Source: Bacillus paramycoides (GTDB lineage Bacteria > Bacillota > Bacilli > Bacillales > Bacillaceae_G). From it: a DNA stretch of 64,000 nucleotides. The position numbers and the translations under genes were made by a program. The notes beneath the pieces are model-generated. The model saw nothing but the letters and a program-made list of their open reading frames with translations, made no database searches and had not been told where the DNA came from. The stretch covers positions 1 to 64,000 of the forward strand of contig NZ_MAOI01000023.1 of assembly GCF_001884235.1 (NCBI RefSeq). Reading direction: 5' to 3'. Below are positions 16,955-25,865 of this stretch, one piece after another (position 1 is the first letter of the stretch; every line of letters begins with the position of its first letter).

Positions 16955-17368
16955 GTCATCTCTCCTTCCAATCACGTGCAATTTCTTACTATTATTGTAT
17001 AAAAAAATTGTCGAAATAACTATCACAATAGCTTACATTTTTATTACATTTTTGTAAGGCTAACACTAAAATTTCCTGTTCTCTATTTGCTTATATTCAT
17101 TATCATTTTAAAACAAGCTAACAACTATCTATCGTACGGAGAAAATCCATTAATATACAATTTTTATCCAGTTTTTAACACTCGAAAATCACCTTATTTT
17201 GTTCTCTATAAAAAACCATCACAAACTCATACAAACTTCATATTAGCTTCATATACGTATTGTAAGATTATATCGGAATTTGTTGAAAAATTTAACCAAT
17301 ATATGACTAAACATTAAATTGAATAAATATAAGTCGCTTTTCGAAATTGAAAAAAGGGTGAATAAGAA
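16955..17368. other. AT-rich intergenic region without a supported gene
   Basis: About 410 bp between the divergent DedA gene and the 147-aa gene. It holds a small dyad TTACATTTTTGTAA near 17043, presumably in the DedA promoter region. A 76-codon open frame (17087-17317) has no ribosome binding site and no recognisable product. Confidence 0.5.
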
Positions 17369-17812
17369 ATGGAAGCTTATAAAGTGCATGATTTTATTAA
17401 TACAAATGTTGAATCTCATCAAAATGAAACCGTTTTTAATTTACACATATGTGAAACAAATGAGTTTGACGTAAGTTTAACAAAATCTACAACGCTGTCT
17501 TTTATCGTTTCAAAAAAGAATATTAAGATCGTCACGAGAAAATGGATCAATTCCAAGCAAGAAAGCATGATTGGCAAAAGTTACATCATTCCAACGAAAG
17601 CTTTTCACTATTTCTTACCGATTATTTCTGAAACTGAAGATGAACTAAATATTCAAGTTCAAAGTTTTGGACTACACGGTGAGCTTTTATTAAATGAAAG
17701 ATTACTTATTGATAAAAACAACAAACACAATACAAAGATTACTGCCTTCTTTGAGGCATTAGATGAAAATATCAATCAAGCATTACGAGGGTTACAAATC
17801 CATTGTATGTAA
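17369..17812 (+). CDS. 147-aa hypothetical cytosolic protein
   Basis: No signal peptide or membrane helix. Mixed alpha/beta composition, with an N-terminal half rich in beta strands (TTLSFIVSKKNIKIVTRKW) and a helical C-terminus ending LRGLQIHCM. RBS AAAGGGTGAAT. It ends 30 bp before the L,D-transpeptidase gene and may be cotranscribed with it. Family not recognised. Confidence 0.65.
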   Translation: MEAYKVHDFINTNVESHQNETVFNLHICETNEFDVSLTKSTTLSFIVSKKNIKIVTRKWINSKQESMIGKSYIIPTKAFHYFLPIISETEDELNIQVQSFGLHGELLLNERLLIDKNNKHNTKITAFFEALDENINQALRGLQIHCM

Positions 17813-17842
17813 GACTATTACAATAAGAAAAAGGAGAATATA

Positions 17843-18304
17843 ATGAAAAAACTATTATTAAGTGCGCTATTATCATTAGGATTTTTAACTCTTCCATTCA
17901 CTACTGCAGAGGCAGCTACAACGAAAGATCAGCTTATCGTAAACACGCAGATAAATAAAATGGATTATTATCAAGATGGAAAATTCATAAAAAGTTTCAC
18001 TGTCGCTACTGGAAAAGCAGCAACACCTACACCTAAAGGTACTTTTCAAATCGTAAATAAAATTAAAAACCGTCCTTATTATACAGGGAAAATTAAAGGT
18101 GGCGATCCGCGTAATCCCCTTGGTGACCGTTGGCTCGGATTAAATATGGCAGGAACTTACGGAACAACTTATGCGATTCATGGAACTAACAATAATCAAG
18201 CAATTGGAAAAGCAACAACACTTGGTTGTATTCGTATGTATAACAATGATGTACGCTGGTTATTTGAGCGTATTCATGAACAAGCTACTGTCACTGTAAA
18301 CTAA
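17843..18304 (+). CDS. Secreted L,D-transpeptidase (YkuD family)
   Basis: 153 residues: signal peptide ending TTAEA, then a minimal YkuD catalytic domain. The catalytic motif is HGTNNNQAIGKATTLGCIRM, with the nucleophile Cys in LGCIR. The substrate-side segment TPTPKGTFQI is also conserved. It forms 3-3 cross-links or attaches groups to peptidoglycan outside the membrane. No LysM domain is present. RBS AAAAAGGAG. Terminator follows. Confidence 0.92.
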   Translation: MKKLLLSALLSLGFLTLPFTTAEAATTKDQLIVNTQINKMDYYQDGKFIKSFTVATGKAATPTPKGTFQIVNKIKNRPYYTGKIKGGDPRNPLGDRWLGLNMAGTYGTTYAIHGTNNNQAIGKATTLGCIRMYNNDVRWLFERIHEQATVTVN

Positions 18305-18326
18305 CCTAAGAACAAGATTTACGTGT

Positions 18327-18360
18327 AGCCAAGAATTTTATGTCTTGGCTTATTTTATTT
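18327..18360 (+). terminator. Terminator of the L,D-transpeptidase gene
   Basis: Stem AGCCAAGA / TCTTGGCT (18327-18334 with 18343-18350) then TATTTTATTT. Confidence 0.8.
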
Positions 18361-18668
18361 ATTCATTTACAGTAGCAAAACAACTGTATTTACATATATA
18401 ATGAAAATATATTGTGTTAAACATCATCGAAACATTGATAAACATAGATATTAAAATTATACAGTTATAATATTTTATAAATTTTACAATACATACTATA
18501 ATAGAATTGCTGTAATTCTGAACTATTCAGTGACACTAAACAATTCCCCTTGCTACTTTCATGATTATTTTATAGCGGGGGCTTATTATATGTATAAACA
18601 ATCTGAGTCATCCGAAAAATGATGAATTCGAATATTGCAGTAAAAAGCGTTATTTAGGAGGTGTTACT
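18361..18668 (+). other. AT-rich leader region of the two-component operon
   Basis: About 300 bp. Several TATAAT-like boxes (for example near 18496) could start transcription. A possible leader hairpin pairs CCCC..GCTA with TAGC-GGGG around 18546-18581. No open frame has a supporting RBS before AGGAGGTG at the regulator start. Confidence 0.4.
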
Positions 18669-19334
18669 ATGACGCATATACTGGTGATTGAAGACAACCC
18701 AGATATACAAGAACTTATTCGTGAATTTCTAATGGCACAAAACTTTACTGTTGATGTAGTTGGTGCTGGAACAGAAGGCATTCTTCTTTTCCAAAAAAAC
18801 TCATACGATCTTGTCCTCCTCGATGTAATGTTACCAGATATAGATGGCTATAGTATTTGTAAAATTATGCGAGGACAATCTGATGTACCAATCATTATGT
18901 TAACAGGCTTACATAATGAAGAAAGTGAAATTAAAGGATTTGAATTAGGTATTGATGACTATATTACGAAACCGTTCCATTACGCGGTATTTATTAAACG
19001 AGTAGAAGCTGTATTAAGAAGGACAACAACGAAGGAAGCTGAAACCGCAACTATACTACAATTCCATGAATTGATGTTAAATTCTACAGCATACGCAGCT
19101 TATGTTCATGGTAATCAAATTGAATTAACAACAAAAGAATTTGAAATTATATATACTTTGCTACAAAATCGTGGAAAAGTATTATCAAGAAGTGATTTGT
19201 TGAATAAGGTATGGGGCTATGAACATTATGGTGATGTAAGAGTAATAGATACACATATTAAAAACTTAAGAAAAAAATTAGGAATTAATTATATTAAAAC
19301 GGTGAAAGGCATTGGCTACAAAATCGAAGCGTAG
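18669..19334 (+). CDS. OmpR/PhoB-family response regulator
   Basis: 221 residues. Receiver: acidic pocket in IEDNPDIQ, phospho-Asp in VLLDVMLPD, Thr in MLTGLH and Lys in ITKPFHY. The C-terminal winged helix ends IKTVKGIGYKIEA. RBS TTAGGAGGTG. Translationally coupled to the downstream kinase, which begins 23 bp before this stop. Confidence 0.93.
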   Translation: MTHILVIEDNPDIQELIREFLMAQNFTVDVVGAGTEGILLFQKNSYDLVLLDVMLPDIDGYSICKIMRGQSDVPIIMLTGLHNEESEIKGFELGIDDYITKPFHYAVFIKRVEAVLRRTTTKEAETATILQFHELMLNSTAYAAYVHGNQIELTTKEFEIIYTLLQNRGKVLSRSDLLNKVWGYEHYGDVRVIDTHIKNLRKKLGINYIKTVKGIGYKIEA

Positions 19335-20760
19335 CAAAGACAACATCACCAAAAATATTTTCATCAAAACCTTATTGTTTTGTATCCTTTTATCACTTTG
19401 CCTTTATCAAATTATTTATTTTTTAGCCTTAAACTACGATAAAGGGCATTATACGAAAAATCCTGAAACACAAAATGTAGAACATGCGGAGTCAGATAAG
19501 AAAAACGATCAAAGTAAAAAGGAACAAAATAAAGCTGTATCAGAGAGTAGCATCTCGAATTTTCAGCCTTCTAGTATAGATATTAAAACACTCTCTACAG
19601 CCATCAATCATATTTTGCAGCCTAGCCAAACTGCAAAAGCAAACGCGAAAGAAAATACGCAAAATATTTCGGGGGAAAGTAACAAAACGGATTCACCTAC
19701 TGGGCTTGAAAAAAACGCCGCTAGCAATAATGTCTTACATACGCAAAATGCAACGAATAAAACAAGTGAATCGCAAGATAATCCAAGTTTAGCAGATGCT
19801 CTGCACCAATTAGCTCCGCATATTGGTGCAACAATGCTTGCATTATCTTTACTCGGTTCTTTAGTTTACGCAAAATTAATTGCCAAACCTTTCCAATATA
19901 TGAGTGATACTTTAAAGGACATTATGAAGCTGGACTTTTCAGATAAACAATCACTTAACAAAAATGCGGATCAAACAGATTTTAATTTGCAAGTAGCCGC
20001 TTCACAGGTCCCACATATTGTGAAAAATTTACATGAAACAAATAAAGATTTACGAAATGAACTCAAGAAAGAACAACAATTAGAACAATCTCGGAAAGAA
20101 TTTATGTCTATGGTGTCCCATGAATTAAAAACACCAATCGCAGCCGTTATGGGACAACTAGATGGCATGATTCACGGAATCGGTGCTTACAAAGATAGAG
20201 ACAAATACTTAAAGCGATCCTACGAGATGATGCAAGATATTAACGTATTAACGGAAAAAATGTCAGAATTATCCAAAATACAAAACCCTCAATTTAAACC
20301 GAATTTAGAAGTTATTTCACTATCTAATATCATTGAGGACGTGATGAAAAAAGTAGATTACTTTATATCTGTAAAGCAATTAAAAGTTCAATCTAATATT
20401 AAACAAGATGTACAAATTTTAGCTGATCCTCAGTTTATTCAAACTGCTATTTTTAACATTATTTCAAATGCAATTCATTATACAATCGATCATCAGCATG
20501 TATATATAAAGCTGTATGAAAAACCAAACGGTTACGCATTAGAAGTGTTAAATACAGGTTCACAAATCGATGAAGACAAACTCGCTCATTTATTTGAGCC
20601 TTTCTATCGTGCTAACCCTGGAAACAATGGTTTAGTACAAGGTAGCGGTCTTGGCTTATATATTGTAAAACAAATACTAGATAAACATCAGTTTCCTTAT
20701 GGAATACAAAACACACCTCAAGGTGTAAAATGCTCGATTGTTTTTCCAAAAGCAATGTAA
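19312..20760 (+). CDS. Membrane sensor histidine kinase with large disordered extracellular loop
   Basis: 482 residues, TTG start inside the regulator gene. Helix 1 is at about 18-38. An extracellular loop of about 125 residues (to about 165) is very rich in N, Q, S, K and T with no obvious fold. Helix 2 (about 172-190) precedes a HAMP-like linker. The H-box is SMVSHELKTPIAAVMGQ, N-box IFNIISNAIHYT, then EVLNTG, FEPFYR and GSGLGLYIVK, so the catalytic core is complete. The disordered loop makes ligand sensing through a folded domain unlikely. Partner of the upstream regulator; target genes unknown. Confidence 0.9.
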   Translation: MATKSKRSKDNITKNIFIKTLLFCILLSLCLYQIIYFLALNYDKGHYTKNPETQNVEHAESDKKNDQSKKEQNKAVSESSISNFQPSSIDIKTLSTAINHILQPSQTAKANAKENTQNISGESNKTDSPTGLEKNAASNNVLHTQNATNKTSESQDNPSLADALHQLAPHIGATMLALSLLGSLVYAKLIAKPFQYMSDTLKDIMKLDFSDKQSLNKNADQTDFNLQVAASQVPHIVKNLHETNKDLRNELKKEQQLEQSRKEFMSMVSHELKTPIAAVMGQLDGMIHGIGAYKDRDKYLKRSYEMMQDINVLTEKMSELSKIQNPQFKPNLEVISLSNIIEDVMKKVDYFISVKQLKVQSNIKQDVQILADPQFIQTAIFNIISNAIHYTIDHQHVYIKLYEKPNGYALEVLNTGSQIDEDKLAHLFEPFYRANPGNNGLVQGSGLGLYIVKQILDKHQFPYGIQNTPQGVKCSIVFPKAM

Positions 20761-20838
20761 ACTACTATAATTTCATACCCCAAACTCATACTTCGTATGA
20801 GTGGCGGAATTTTGTAGAGTGTCTTACTCTGTTTCGTT

Positions 20839-20876
20839 CGCCCGTTGTCCTTATTTGGATAGCGGGCGTTTTTTAT
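20839..20876 (+). terminator. Terminator of the two-component operon
   Basis: CGCCCG (20839-20844) pairs with CGGGCG (20863-20868), followed by TTTTTTATTT. A smaller hairpin, ACTCATAC / GTATGAGT (20784-20802), precedes it. Confidence 0.85.
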
Positions 20877-20879
20877 TTC

Positions 20880-21037
20880 TTATCTCGCTATTTGCGGGCA
20901 GTAAGACTCCCACCTCAAAATTCAGCTGGAGCAAAGAAGTTAGGTGGGAGTCGGGCTGCTCGTAAACGCCCGATTGGTGTGGGCTAATAATCAGTGGGGG
21001 ATGAACAAAACCCCCACTGATTAAAGTTTCACTTTAT
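20880..21037 (+). repeat. bcr1-type repeat, full-length copy A
   Basis: About 158 bp. It begins TTATCTCGCTATTTGCGGGCAG, contains the inverted blocks CTCCCACCT..AGGTGGGAG and CGGGCAG.. / ..CGCCCG, and ends with the hairpin ATCAGTGGGGG / CCCCCACTGAT and AAAGTTTCACTTTAT. It matches copies at 25430 (reverse) and 51226. The end abuts the RBS of the EamA gene at 21051. bcr1 is a known mobile-like repeat of the B. cereus group; the name is from memory. Confidence 0.88.
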
Positions 21038-21050
21038 AAGGAGGATCATT

Positions 21051-21953
21051 ATGGAGAAGTTTAAGTATTCATTACTCGTTTTATTCGGCGCTTGTAGCTA
21101 CGGCGTACTTTCTACTATTTTTAAGCTCGGTTTTATGGATGGCTTTTCAGCCCATCAGCTATTAGGTGGACAATATGTCTTCGGTTGGATTGGACTACTT
21201 TTTCTCGTTCTTTTCTTTTCGCGTCATAAAGTGACAAAAAAACAATTCTTTTCGTTACTAACGGTCGGCACAACAATGAGTATGACTGGTATTTTCTATG
21301 CTATTTCTGTAGAAGAACTGCCAGCATCTATCGCTGTCGTTTTACTCTTCCAGTTCACATGGATTGGTGTAGTTATCGAAGCAATTGCAAATCGCACGTT
21401 GCCAAGCCGTGAGAAAGTTATATCTATTCTTATTTTATTTACTGGTACTCTATTTGCAGGTGGAGTATTTGAAGGTCTTGGACAAAATTTTTCTACGAAA
21501 GGTATTATCTTCGGGCTATTAGCTGCCGTCTCTTTTTCATTTTATGTTTTCGCAAGCGGGCGAGTCGCTACAGATGTTCCGCCTTATACGAAAAGCTTCC
21601 TTATGACAACAAGTGCTACAATCATTGTATGCTTATTCTTCCCACCGACCTTTTTAACAGACGGTGCCTTGCAAGCTGGCCTTTGGAAATACGCATTCTT
21701 TCTTGGATTTTTCGGAGTTATTGTACCTGTCATTTGCTTCTCAATTGGCGTACCAAAAGTAGGAACAGGACTTGGCACCATATTAGGTGCAGCTGAATTA
21801 CCAACAGCAATTATCGCTTCCATTACACTCGTTCATGAAGTAGTATCACCTATGCAGTGGCTTGGTATTATTTTTATATTGCTTGGTATTTTCACACCGC
21901 AACTGCTTGATTATAGGAAAGAAAGAAAACATAATACAATGCATAGCGCATGA
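21051..21953 (+). CDS. EamA-family (DMT) transporter
   Basis: 300 residues with ten predicted helices in two EamA repeats (about 8-138 and 150-288). RBS AAGGAGG. Members export amino acids or other metabolites; the substrate here is unknown. The leader is made of a bcr1 repeat that ends 13 bp before the ATG, so the promoter must lie inside or beyond that element. Confidence 0.85.
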   Translation: MEKFKYSLLVLFGACSYGVLSTIFKLGFMDGFSAHQLLGGQYVFGWIGLLFLVLFFSRHKVTKKQFFSLLTVGTTMSMTGIFYAISVEELPASIAVVLLFQFTWIGVVIEAIANRTLPSREKVISILILFTGTLFAGGVFEGLGQNFSTKGIIFGLLAAVSFSFYVFASGRVATDVPPYTKSFLMTTSATIIVCLFFPPTFLTDGALQAGLWKYAFFLGFFGVIVPVICFSIGVPKVGTGLGTILGAAELPTAIIASITLVHEVVSPMQWLGIIFILLGIFTPQLLDYRKERKHNTMHSA

Positions 21954-22050
21954 GAGAACATGACACTTGTATGAAACTACAAATAAAGTTAATATATGGT
22001 ATATAATTAGAGCTAAGTAAATCTTTTTGAGAGAAGTCATACAGCATAAC

Positions 22051-22084
22051 AAAAGACCTTTCATTTACTTGAAAGGTCTTTTCC
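22051..22084. terminator. Shared terminator between the EamA and metG-like genes
   Basis: Perfect 13-bp stem AAAAGACCTTTCA / TGAAAGGTCTTTT (22051-22063 with 22070-22082) with A/T tracts on both sides; it serves two convergent genes. Confidence 0.88.
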
Positions 22085-22091
22085 TTATATT

Positions 22092-23726
22092 TCACTTTAC
22101 CGCTCCATATAACTTCTCTACCTCATGCTCAATTTGTTTTACATCGATTCGCTCAAATAATGGCTGTACATTATCAATTCGGTTTGGCAACGTATTTTGT
22201 GGTTCCCAACTTTGTTTAACAATCGACAATGTGTTTCTAACTCTTTCACTGGAAAACGGTAAAAATGGTTCAAGGAGATTTGCAAAATTAGCGATAAGGT
22301 AAACACAATTATAAATTGTTTCCTCACATGAAACTGGGTCGTCTTCTCTTTGTTTCCAAGGCTGCTTTTCATCAAAGTATTTATTTGCAAAGCGTACTGC
22401 ATCAAATATTGTTTCTAGCGCCACCTTAAATTTAGTTTGTTCAATCGCATCTCCTACACTTTTATATAATCCTTCAACCTTATCTTTCAGCTCTGTATTA
22501 ATACTCCCCTTTGGTACAATGCCATCATAATACTTTTCAATGAACTTTAACGTCCGATTCACAAAGTTCCCGTATGCACCTAATAATTCACTATTATGAC
22601 TGTAAATGAATTCACGCCATGAAAAATCAGTATCACGATTTTCTGGTGCATTTACTGTTAAAAAGTAACGAATAGAATCTGGATTATAGCGTTCCAATAT
22701 ATCAGGTACCCATACTGCCCAGTTTTTACTTGTAGATAACTTCCTTTTTTCTACTGTTAAATACTCATTCGAAACGATATGACGAGGGATCGCTTCTTCT
22801 CCTGTTCCAAGTAATACCGCCGGCCAAATGATTGAATGAAACGGAATATTATCCTTTCCGTGCACATAATATGTTTTCACATCTCTATCCCAAAACTCTT
22901 GATCATCTTTCCCTGTTTCTTCAGCCCAATGTTTACTCGCTGAATAATATCCTGTCACCGCTTCAATCCATACGTAAATTTTCTTATCCTCATATCCTTC
23001 CACTGGAATTGGTACCCCGATTGGTAAATCACGTGATACTGCCCTGTCTTGTAATCCTTCCTTTAAATATCTCTCTGTTAATTGAATTGCATTGTCGCGC
23101 CATGTTCCTTTCTGCTTTGCAATTTCTACAGCCGCTTTAATTTGCTGCTGGAACTTATGCAATGCAAAATAGAAATGCTCGGTTTCCTGTACTGATGGCG
23201 TACTACCGCATAACTTACATTTCTTTTCTAACAAATCGAGTGGATCTAAAATAGCGGAACAAGCATCGCATTGATCCCCCCTCGCCCCTTCATGACAATG
23301 CGGACAAATACCTTCCACATAACGATCAGGTAGAAATTGCGTACACGTTTCACAATAAGCTTGTTCGACTATTTTTTTATAAATATGACCTTCTTCTAAT
23401 AGTCGCAAAAAAACTTTTTGAACAGTTTCATGATGGTGTTCACTATCTGTACGTGTATAGCAATCATACGTAAAACCAAGATTATGAAAACATCGTTCGA
23501 ATTCTTCATGATATTGATCAGCTATTTTCTTTACTGTAACCCCTTCTTGTTTTGCTCTAATTGCAATCGGTGTTCCATTACAATCACTTCCTGAAACATA
23601 CAACACACTCTCACCTTTAGCCCGGTAATAACGAGCTAAAATATCTCCTGGCAATAAAGCTGCAATATGCCCAAGATGTAACGAACCATTTGCATACGGC
23701 CAAGCGCCTCCAATAAAAATACTCAT
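22092..23726 (-). CDS. metG: Methionyl-tRNA synthetase, second (MetRS2) type
   Basis: 544 residues. Class I signature HLGH at 17-20 and a KMSKS-like KLSTS at about 330. The insert between them contains four CxxC pairs (CETC, CPHC, CDAC, CKLC), the two-knuckle zinc arrangement seen in E. coli and archaeal-type MetRS rather than the main Bacillus enzyme. It lacks the C-terminal tRNA-binding/dimerisation domain. It charges tRNA-Met with methionine. B. cereus group strains carry two MetRS forms, and the second form is linked to resistance to MetRS inhibitors in the literature. A Met-specific T-box controls it. Confidence 0.93.
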   Translation of the reverse strand: MSIFIGGAWPYANGSLHLGHIAALLPGDILARYYRAKGESVLYVSGSDCNGTPIAIRAKQEGVTVKKIADQYHEEFERCFHNLGFTYDCYTRTDSEHHHETVQKVFLRLLEEGHIYKKIVEQAYCETCTQFLPDRYVEGICPHCHEGARGDQCDACSAILDPLDLLEKKCKLCGSTPSVQETEHFYFALHKFQQQIKAAVEIAKQKGTWRDNAIQLTERYLKEGLQDRAVSRDLPIGVPIPVEGYEDKKIYVWIEAVTGYYSASKHWAEETGKDDQEFWDRDVKTYYVHGKDNIPFHSIIWPAVLLGTGEEAIPRHIVSNEYLTVEKRKLSTSKNWAVWVPDILERYNPDSIRYFLTVNAPENRDTDFSWREFIYSHNSELLGAYGNFVNRTLKFIEKYYDGIVPKGSINTELKDKVEGLYKSVGDAIEQTKFKVALETIFDAVRFANKYFDEKQPWKQREDDPVSCEETIYNCVYLIANFANLLEPFLPFSSERVRNTLSIVKQSWEPQNTLPNRIDNVQPLFERIDVKQIEHEVEKLYGAVK

Positions 23727-23749
23727 CTTACATTCCTCCTTAAAAATAT

Positions 23750-24040
23750 AAAAAGCCCCGCCCCTATCTTAAAAAAGATAAGGGCGGGGCTGTATAAACA
23801 GTCGCGGTACCACCTTATTTCGTCAGTCATTCACATAACTAACCTTAACAAGTACGGAGCTATATGCTCTTATACTGTGGTTTTGATAACGAGTACCAAC
23901 TCTCGTCGCCGCCTACTATTATCATTTGATAAGTTCAGGACGAAGCTCAAAGGCCATTGTTCAAATGAATATTCTTGCTTCTTCTCAGCTACCGAAGCTC
24001 TCTGGAAAGAATGGTTTCATTCTACTTTTCCTTTTCAACG
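23750..24040 (-). ncRNA. T-box riboswitch with Met (ATG) specifier
   Basis: On the minus strand the T-box sequence AAGGTGGTACCGCGA (about 23802-23816) precedes a GC-rich terminator, AGCCCCGCCC / GGGCGGGGCT (23754-23791), then T-run. Stem I shows AGTAGAA, AGAGAGCTTCGG and GCTGAGAAG motifs. On its 3' side the S-turn GAA is followed by CA and ATG (specifier at 23955-23957), then a purine. This matches the downstream methionyl-tRNA synthetase, so specifier and gene agree. Confidence 0.93.
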
Positions 24041-24161
24041 CTTTTATGTATAACACGTATTTTACGACTAAAGAACAGAAAAATCAAACTTTTATTCAAA
24101 AAGAACAGGAAATCTCATTCTCCCACCGAATAAGTATACGTTCACAAAAGGAGTGATAAGC

Positions 24162-24980
24162 TTGAATCAAAAGCAACTAAGTACTATTAATGAAAAAAGC
24201 TGGAATGCAGCTGCCTATGAAGCTTGGACAAATCGCCACGGTGCACCGGCAGAATATGCAAAAAAGCTCATGCAAGATCCTGTTCATGAAGTAGCTTATT
24301 ATTTACCTTACATACACTCTCCAAAAGGGAAACGTATTATTAATTTACTCGGATCAAAAGGAAATAAAGCAGTTGCTCTTGCCCTTTTAGGGGCGGATGT
24401 AACAGTTGTAGATATTTCAGCAAGCAATGAAAAATATGCAACGGAATTAGCAAAAGCTGCTGGAGTCTCTATTCAGTATATCGTTTCCGACGTACTAGAT
24501 TTAAATCTATCCCAATCATTTGATATCGTATTACTGGAACTTGGTGTACTTCATTACTTTTTAGACTTAAAGCCACTCTTTCATATAATCTCTAACTTAC
24601 TAAAACAAGATGGGACATTTATACTGCGTGACTATCATCCTGTTTATACAAAATTATTAGGAGTAGATCATCCAGCATTTCGAGCAAATGGAAATTATTT
24701 TGGTGAGGAACTTATTGAAGATGACGTAGCTTATAGTACTCTCCTTACGGAATCACAGAAAAAGGCTTTACCGAGAACAAAGATTAGGCGCTGGACACTT
24801 GGAGAAATTATTACGGCAATGGCAAAAACAAATTTCAAAGTTGAAAAGCTAATTGAAGAACATGGACCTCATCAAAGATGGGTCTTCCCTCCTACTGCAC
24901 CCGAAGGAATTGAAGAACGTATACCAGGTCTATATACATTAATTGCGACAACATGCAAAAAAGGATCCCTTCACGGATAG
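24162..24980 (+). CDS. Class I SAM-dependent methyltransferase
   Basis: About 272 residues from TTG 24162 (RBS AAAGGAGTGATAAGC; a GTG nine bases upstream is too close to the RBS). Rossmann-type motifs: IINLLGSKGNKAVALALLGADVTVVDIS covers motif I and the following acidic residue, then IVSDVLDL and LLELGVLHYF. The C-terminus resembles the small-molecule methyltransferases often annotated YcgJ/UbiE-like. Substrate unknown. It is transcribed away from the MetRS T-box; the terminator contains its stop codon. Confidence 0.85.
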   Translation: MNQKQLSTINEKSWNAAAYEAWTNRHGAPAEYAKKLMQDPVHEVAYYLPYIHSPKGKRIINLLGSKGNKAVALALLGADVTVVDISASNEKYATELAKAAGVSIQYIVSDVLDLNLSQSFDIVLLELGVLHYFLDLKPLFHIISNLLKQDGTFILRDYHPVYTKLLGVDHPAFRANGNYFGEELIEDDVAYSTLLTESQKKALPRTKIRRWTLGEIITAMAKTNFKVEKLIEEHGPHQRWVFPPTAPEGIEERIPGLYTLIATTCKKGSLHG

Positions 24981-24993
24981 GATCCTTTTTTTT
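24957..24993 (+). terminator. Terminator overlapping the methyltransferase stop
   Basis: Stem AAAGGATCC / GGATCCTTT with TTTTTTTT after it; the TAG stop lies at the base of the 3' arm. Confidence 0.85.
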
Positions 24994-25131
24994 GCATGCT
25001 TACGCATATAAGTTGAGGTTGGAGATTACCATAATTCTGTAGAATAGGACACAAGATATTTCAACATTCGTCTCTGACTTACGTCGTCAAAAAGGGGTAT
25101 GACCAACATAACGAAGAGTAATGTTTCAGTT

Positions 25132-25150
25132 GATAGTGATAATCGTTATC
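25132..25150. promoter_or_regulatory. Orphan Fur-box-like operator
   Basis: GATAGTGATAATCGTTATC matches the 19-bp Fur consensus GATAATGATAATCATTATC at 17 positions. No intact gene follows within 400 bp on either strand; it lies in a zone of gene decay. Confidence 0.7.
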
Positions 25151-25313
25151 AACTAATTAGAAGTATACATGATGTTATTTCGAATTACAATAGTATTTCT
25201 TATTTTTATTTAAGAATTTTTGATATATAAATGTATACATTTTAAGAACATTTACTCATACTCATCTGCCTCTTTCCATTACCTGCTATAATTTTCATTG
25301 AACAGATTAATAA

Positions 25314-25433
25314 CTTCATACAGCTGGTGACCAAGTAAGTGTAATGAAAGACATTGCTACAAAGTCATCAGAAATGAAAACTGCTGTTCAAGAACTTGAA
25401 GGTCTCGTTTCTCATTTCAAAACAAATGCATAA
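25314..25433 (+). pseudogene. C-terminal tail of a methyl-accepting chemotaxis protein
   Basis: About 39 codons reading HTAGDQVSVMKDIATKSSEM and then KTAVQELEGLVSHFKTNA and a stop, typical of the last residues of bacillus chemoreceptors. Upstream in this frame there are stops and no remaining signalling domain. A bcr1 element begins at the stop codon. The rest of the gene is deleted. Confidence 0.75.
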
Positions 25434-25593
25434 AGTGAAACTTTAATCAGTGGGGGTTTTGTTCATCCCCCACTGATTATTAGTTGAACCAATCGGGCTT
25501 TTACGGGCAGTTGATCTCCCACCTAACTCCTTTGCTTTACAGCCGAATTTTGAGGTGGGAGTCTTACTGCCCGTTAATGCGGGACAAATAAAA
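25430..25593 (-). repeat. bcr1-type repeat, full-length copy B (reverse)
   Basis: Reverse orientation relative to copy A: begins ATAAAGTGAAACTTTAATC, has the CCCCCACTGAT hairpin and the AGGTGGGAG / CTCCCACCT blocks, and ends GCGGGACAAATAAA. ATAAA stands at both ends, consistent with a 5-bp target duplication. The left ATAAA contains the TAA stop of the chemoreceptor remnant. Confidence 0.88.
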
Positions 25594-25610
25594 AAGATGG
25601 GAGCTCTACT

Positions 25611-25813
25611 ATGAACAACAATCCACCTTCTCCCCCAAAAACAACTCAGAAGAAAATAGCCGTGACATTACACTACAAACATTACGGATCATCGGAATCA
25701 TCGTCCTCATTAGTGGTTATATTCTCGTCGCTCTCTCTGAAGTAGGTGTACTGAAGAATTTGTTAACTAATCCTAACGCCAATCCTGACTTAGCTGAAGT
25801 TGATCCGTTTTAG
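25611..25813 (+). pseudogene. Small membrane protein gene with a frameshift
   Basis: ATG at 25611 with RBS GGGAG opens MNNNPPSPPK. In a different frame the sequence continues NNSEENSRDITLQTLRIIG and then IIVLISGYILVALSEVGVL and ends PDLAEVDPF at the TAG 25811-25813. The frame changes near the homopolymer run CCCCCAAAAAC at about 25640. The restored product would be about 67 aa with one transmembrane helix. Real loss of function or a homopolymer sequencing error are both possible. Confidence 0.7.
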
Positions 25814-25865
25814 GGGCTATATAAAAAGCGAGTCCCCGTATAGCTAGTTCACTTTTCATATAGTT

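Noticed and set aside
17087-17317. 76-codon frame upstream of the 147-aa gene
   Set aside because: No ribosome binding site, very AT-rich, no recognisable features.
20784-20802. Hairpin ACTCATAC / GTATGAGT as the kinase terminator
   Set aside because: No T-run follows; the GC-rich hairpin with T-run at 20839-20876 is the better terminator.
25101-25230. Short plus-strand frame overlapping the Fur-like box (starts MTNITKSN)
   Set aside because: The purine run AAAAGGGG directly abuts the ATG, too close for a ribosome binding site, and the sequence resembles no known protein; not supported as a gene.
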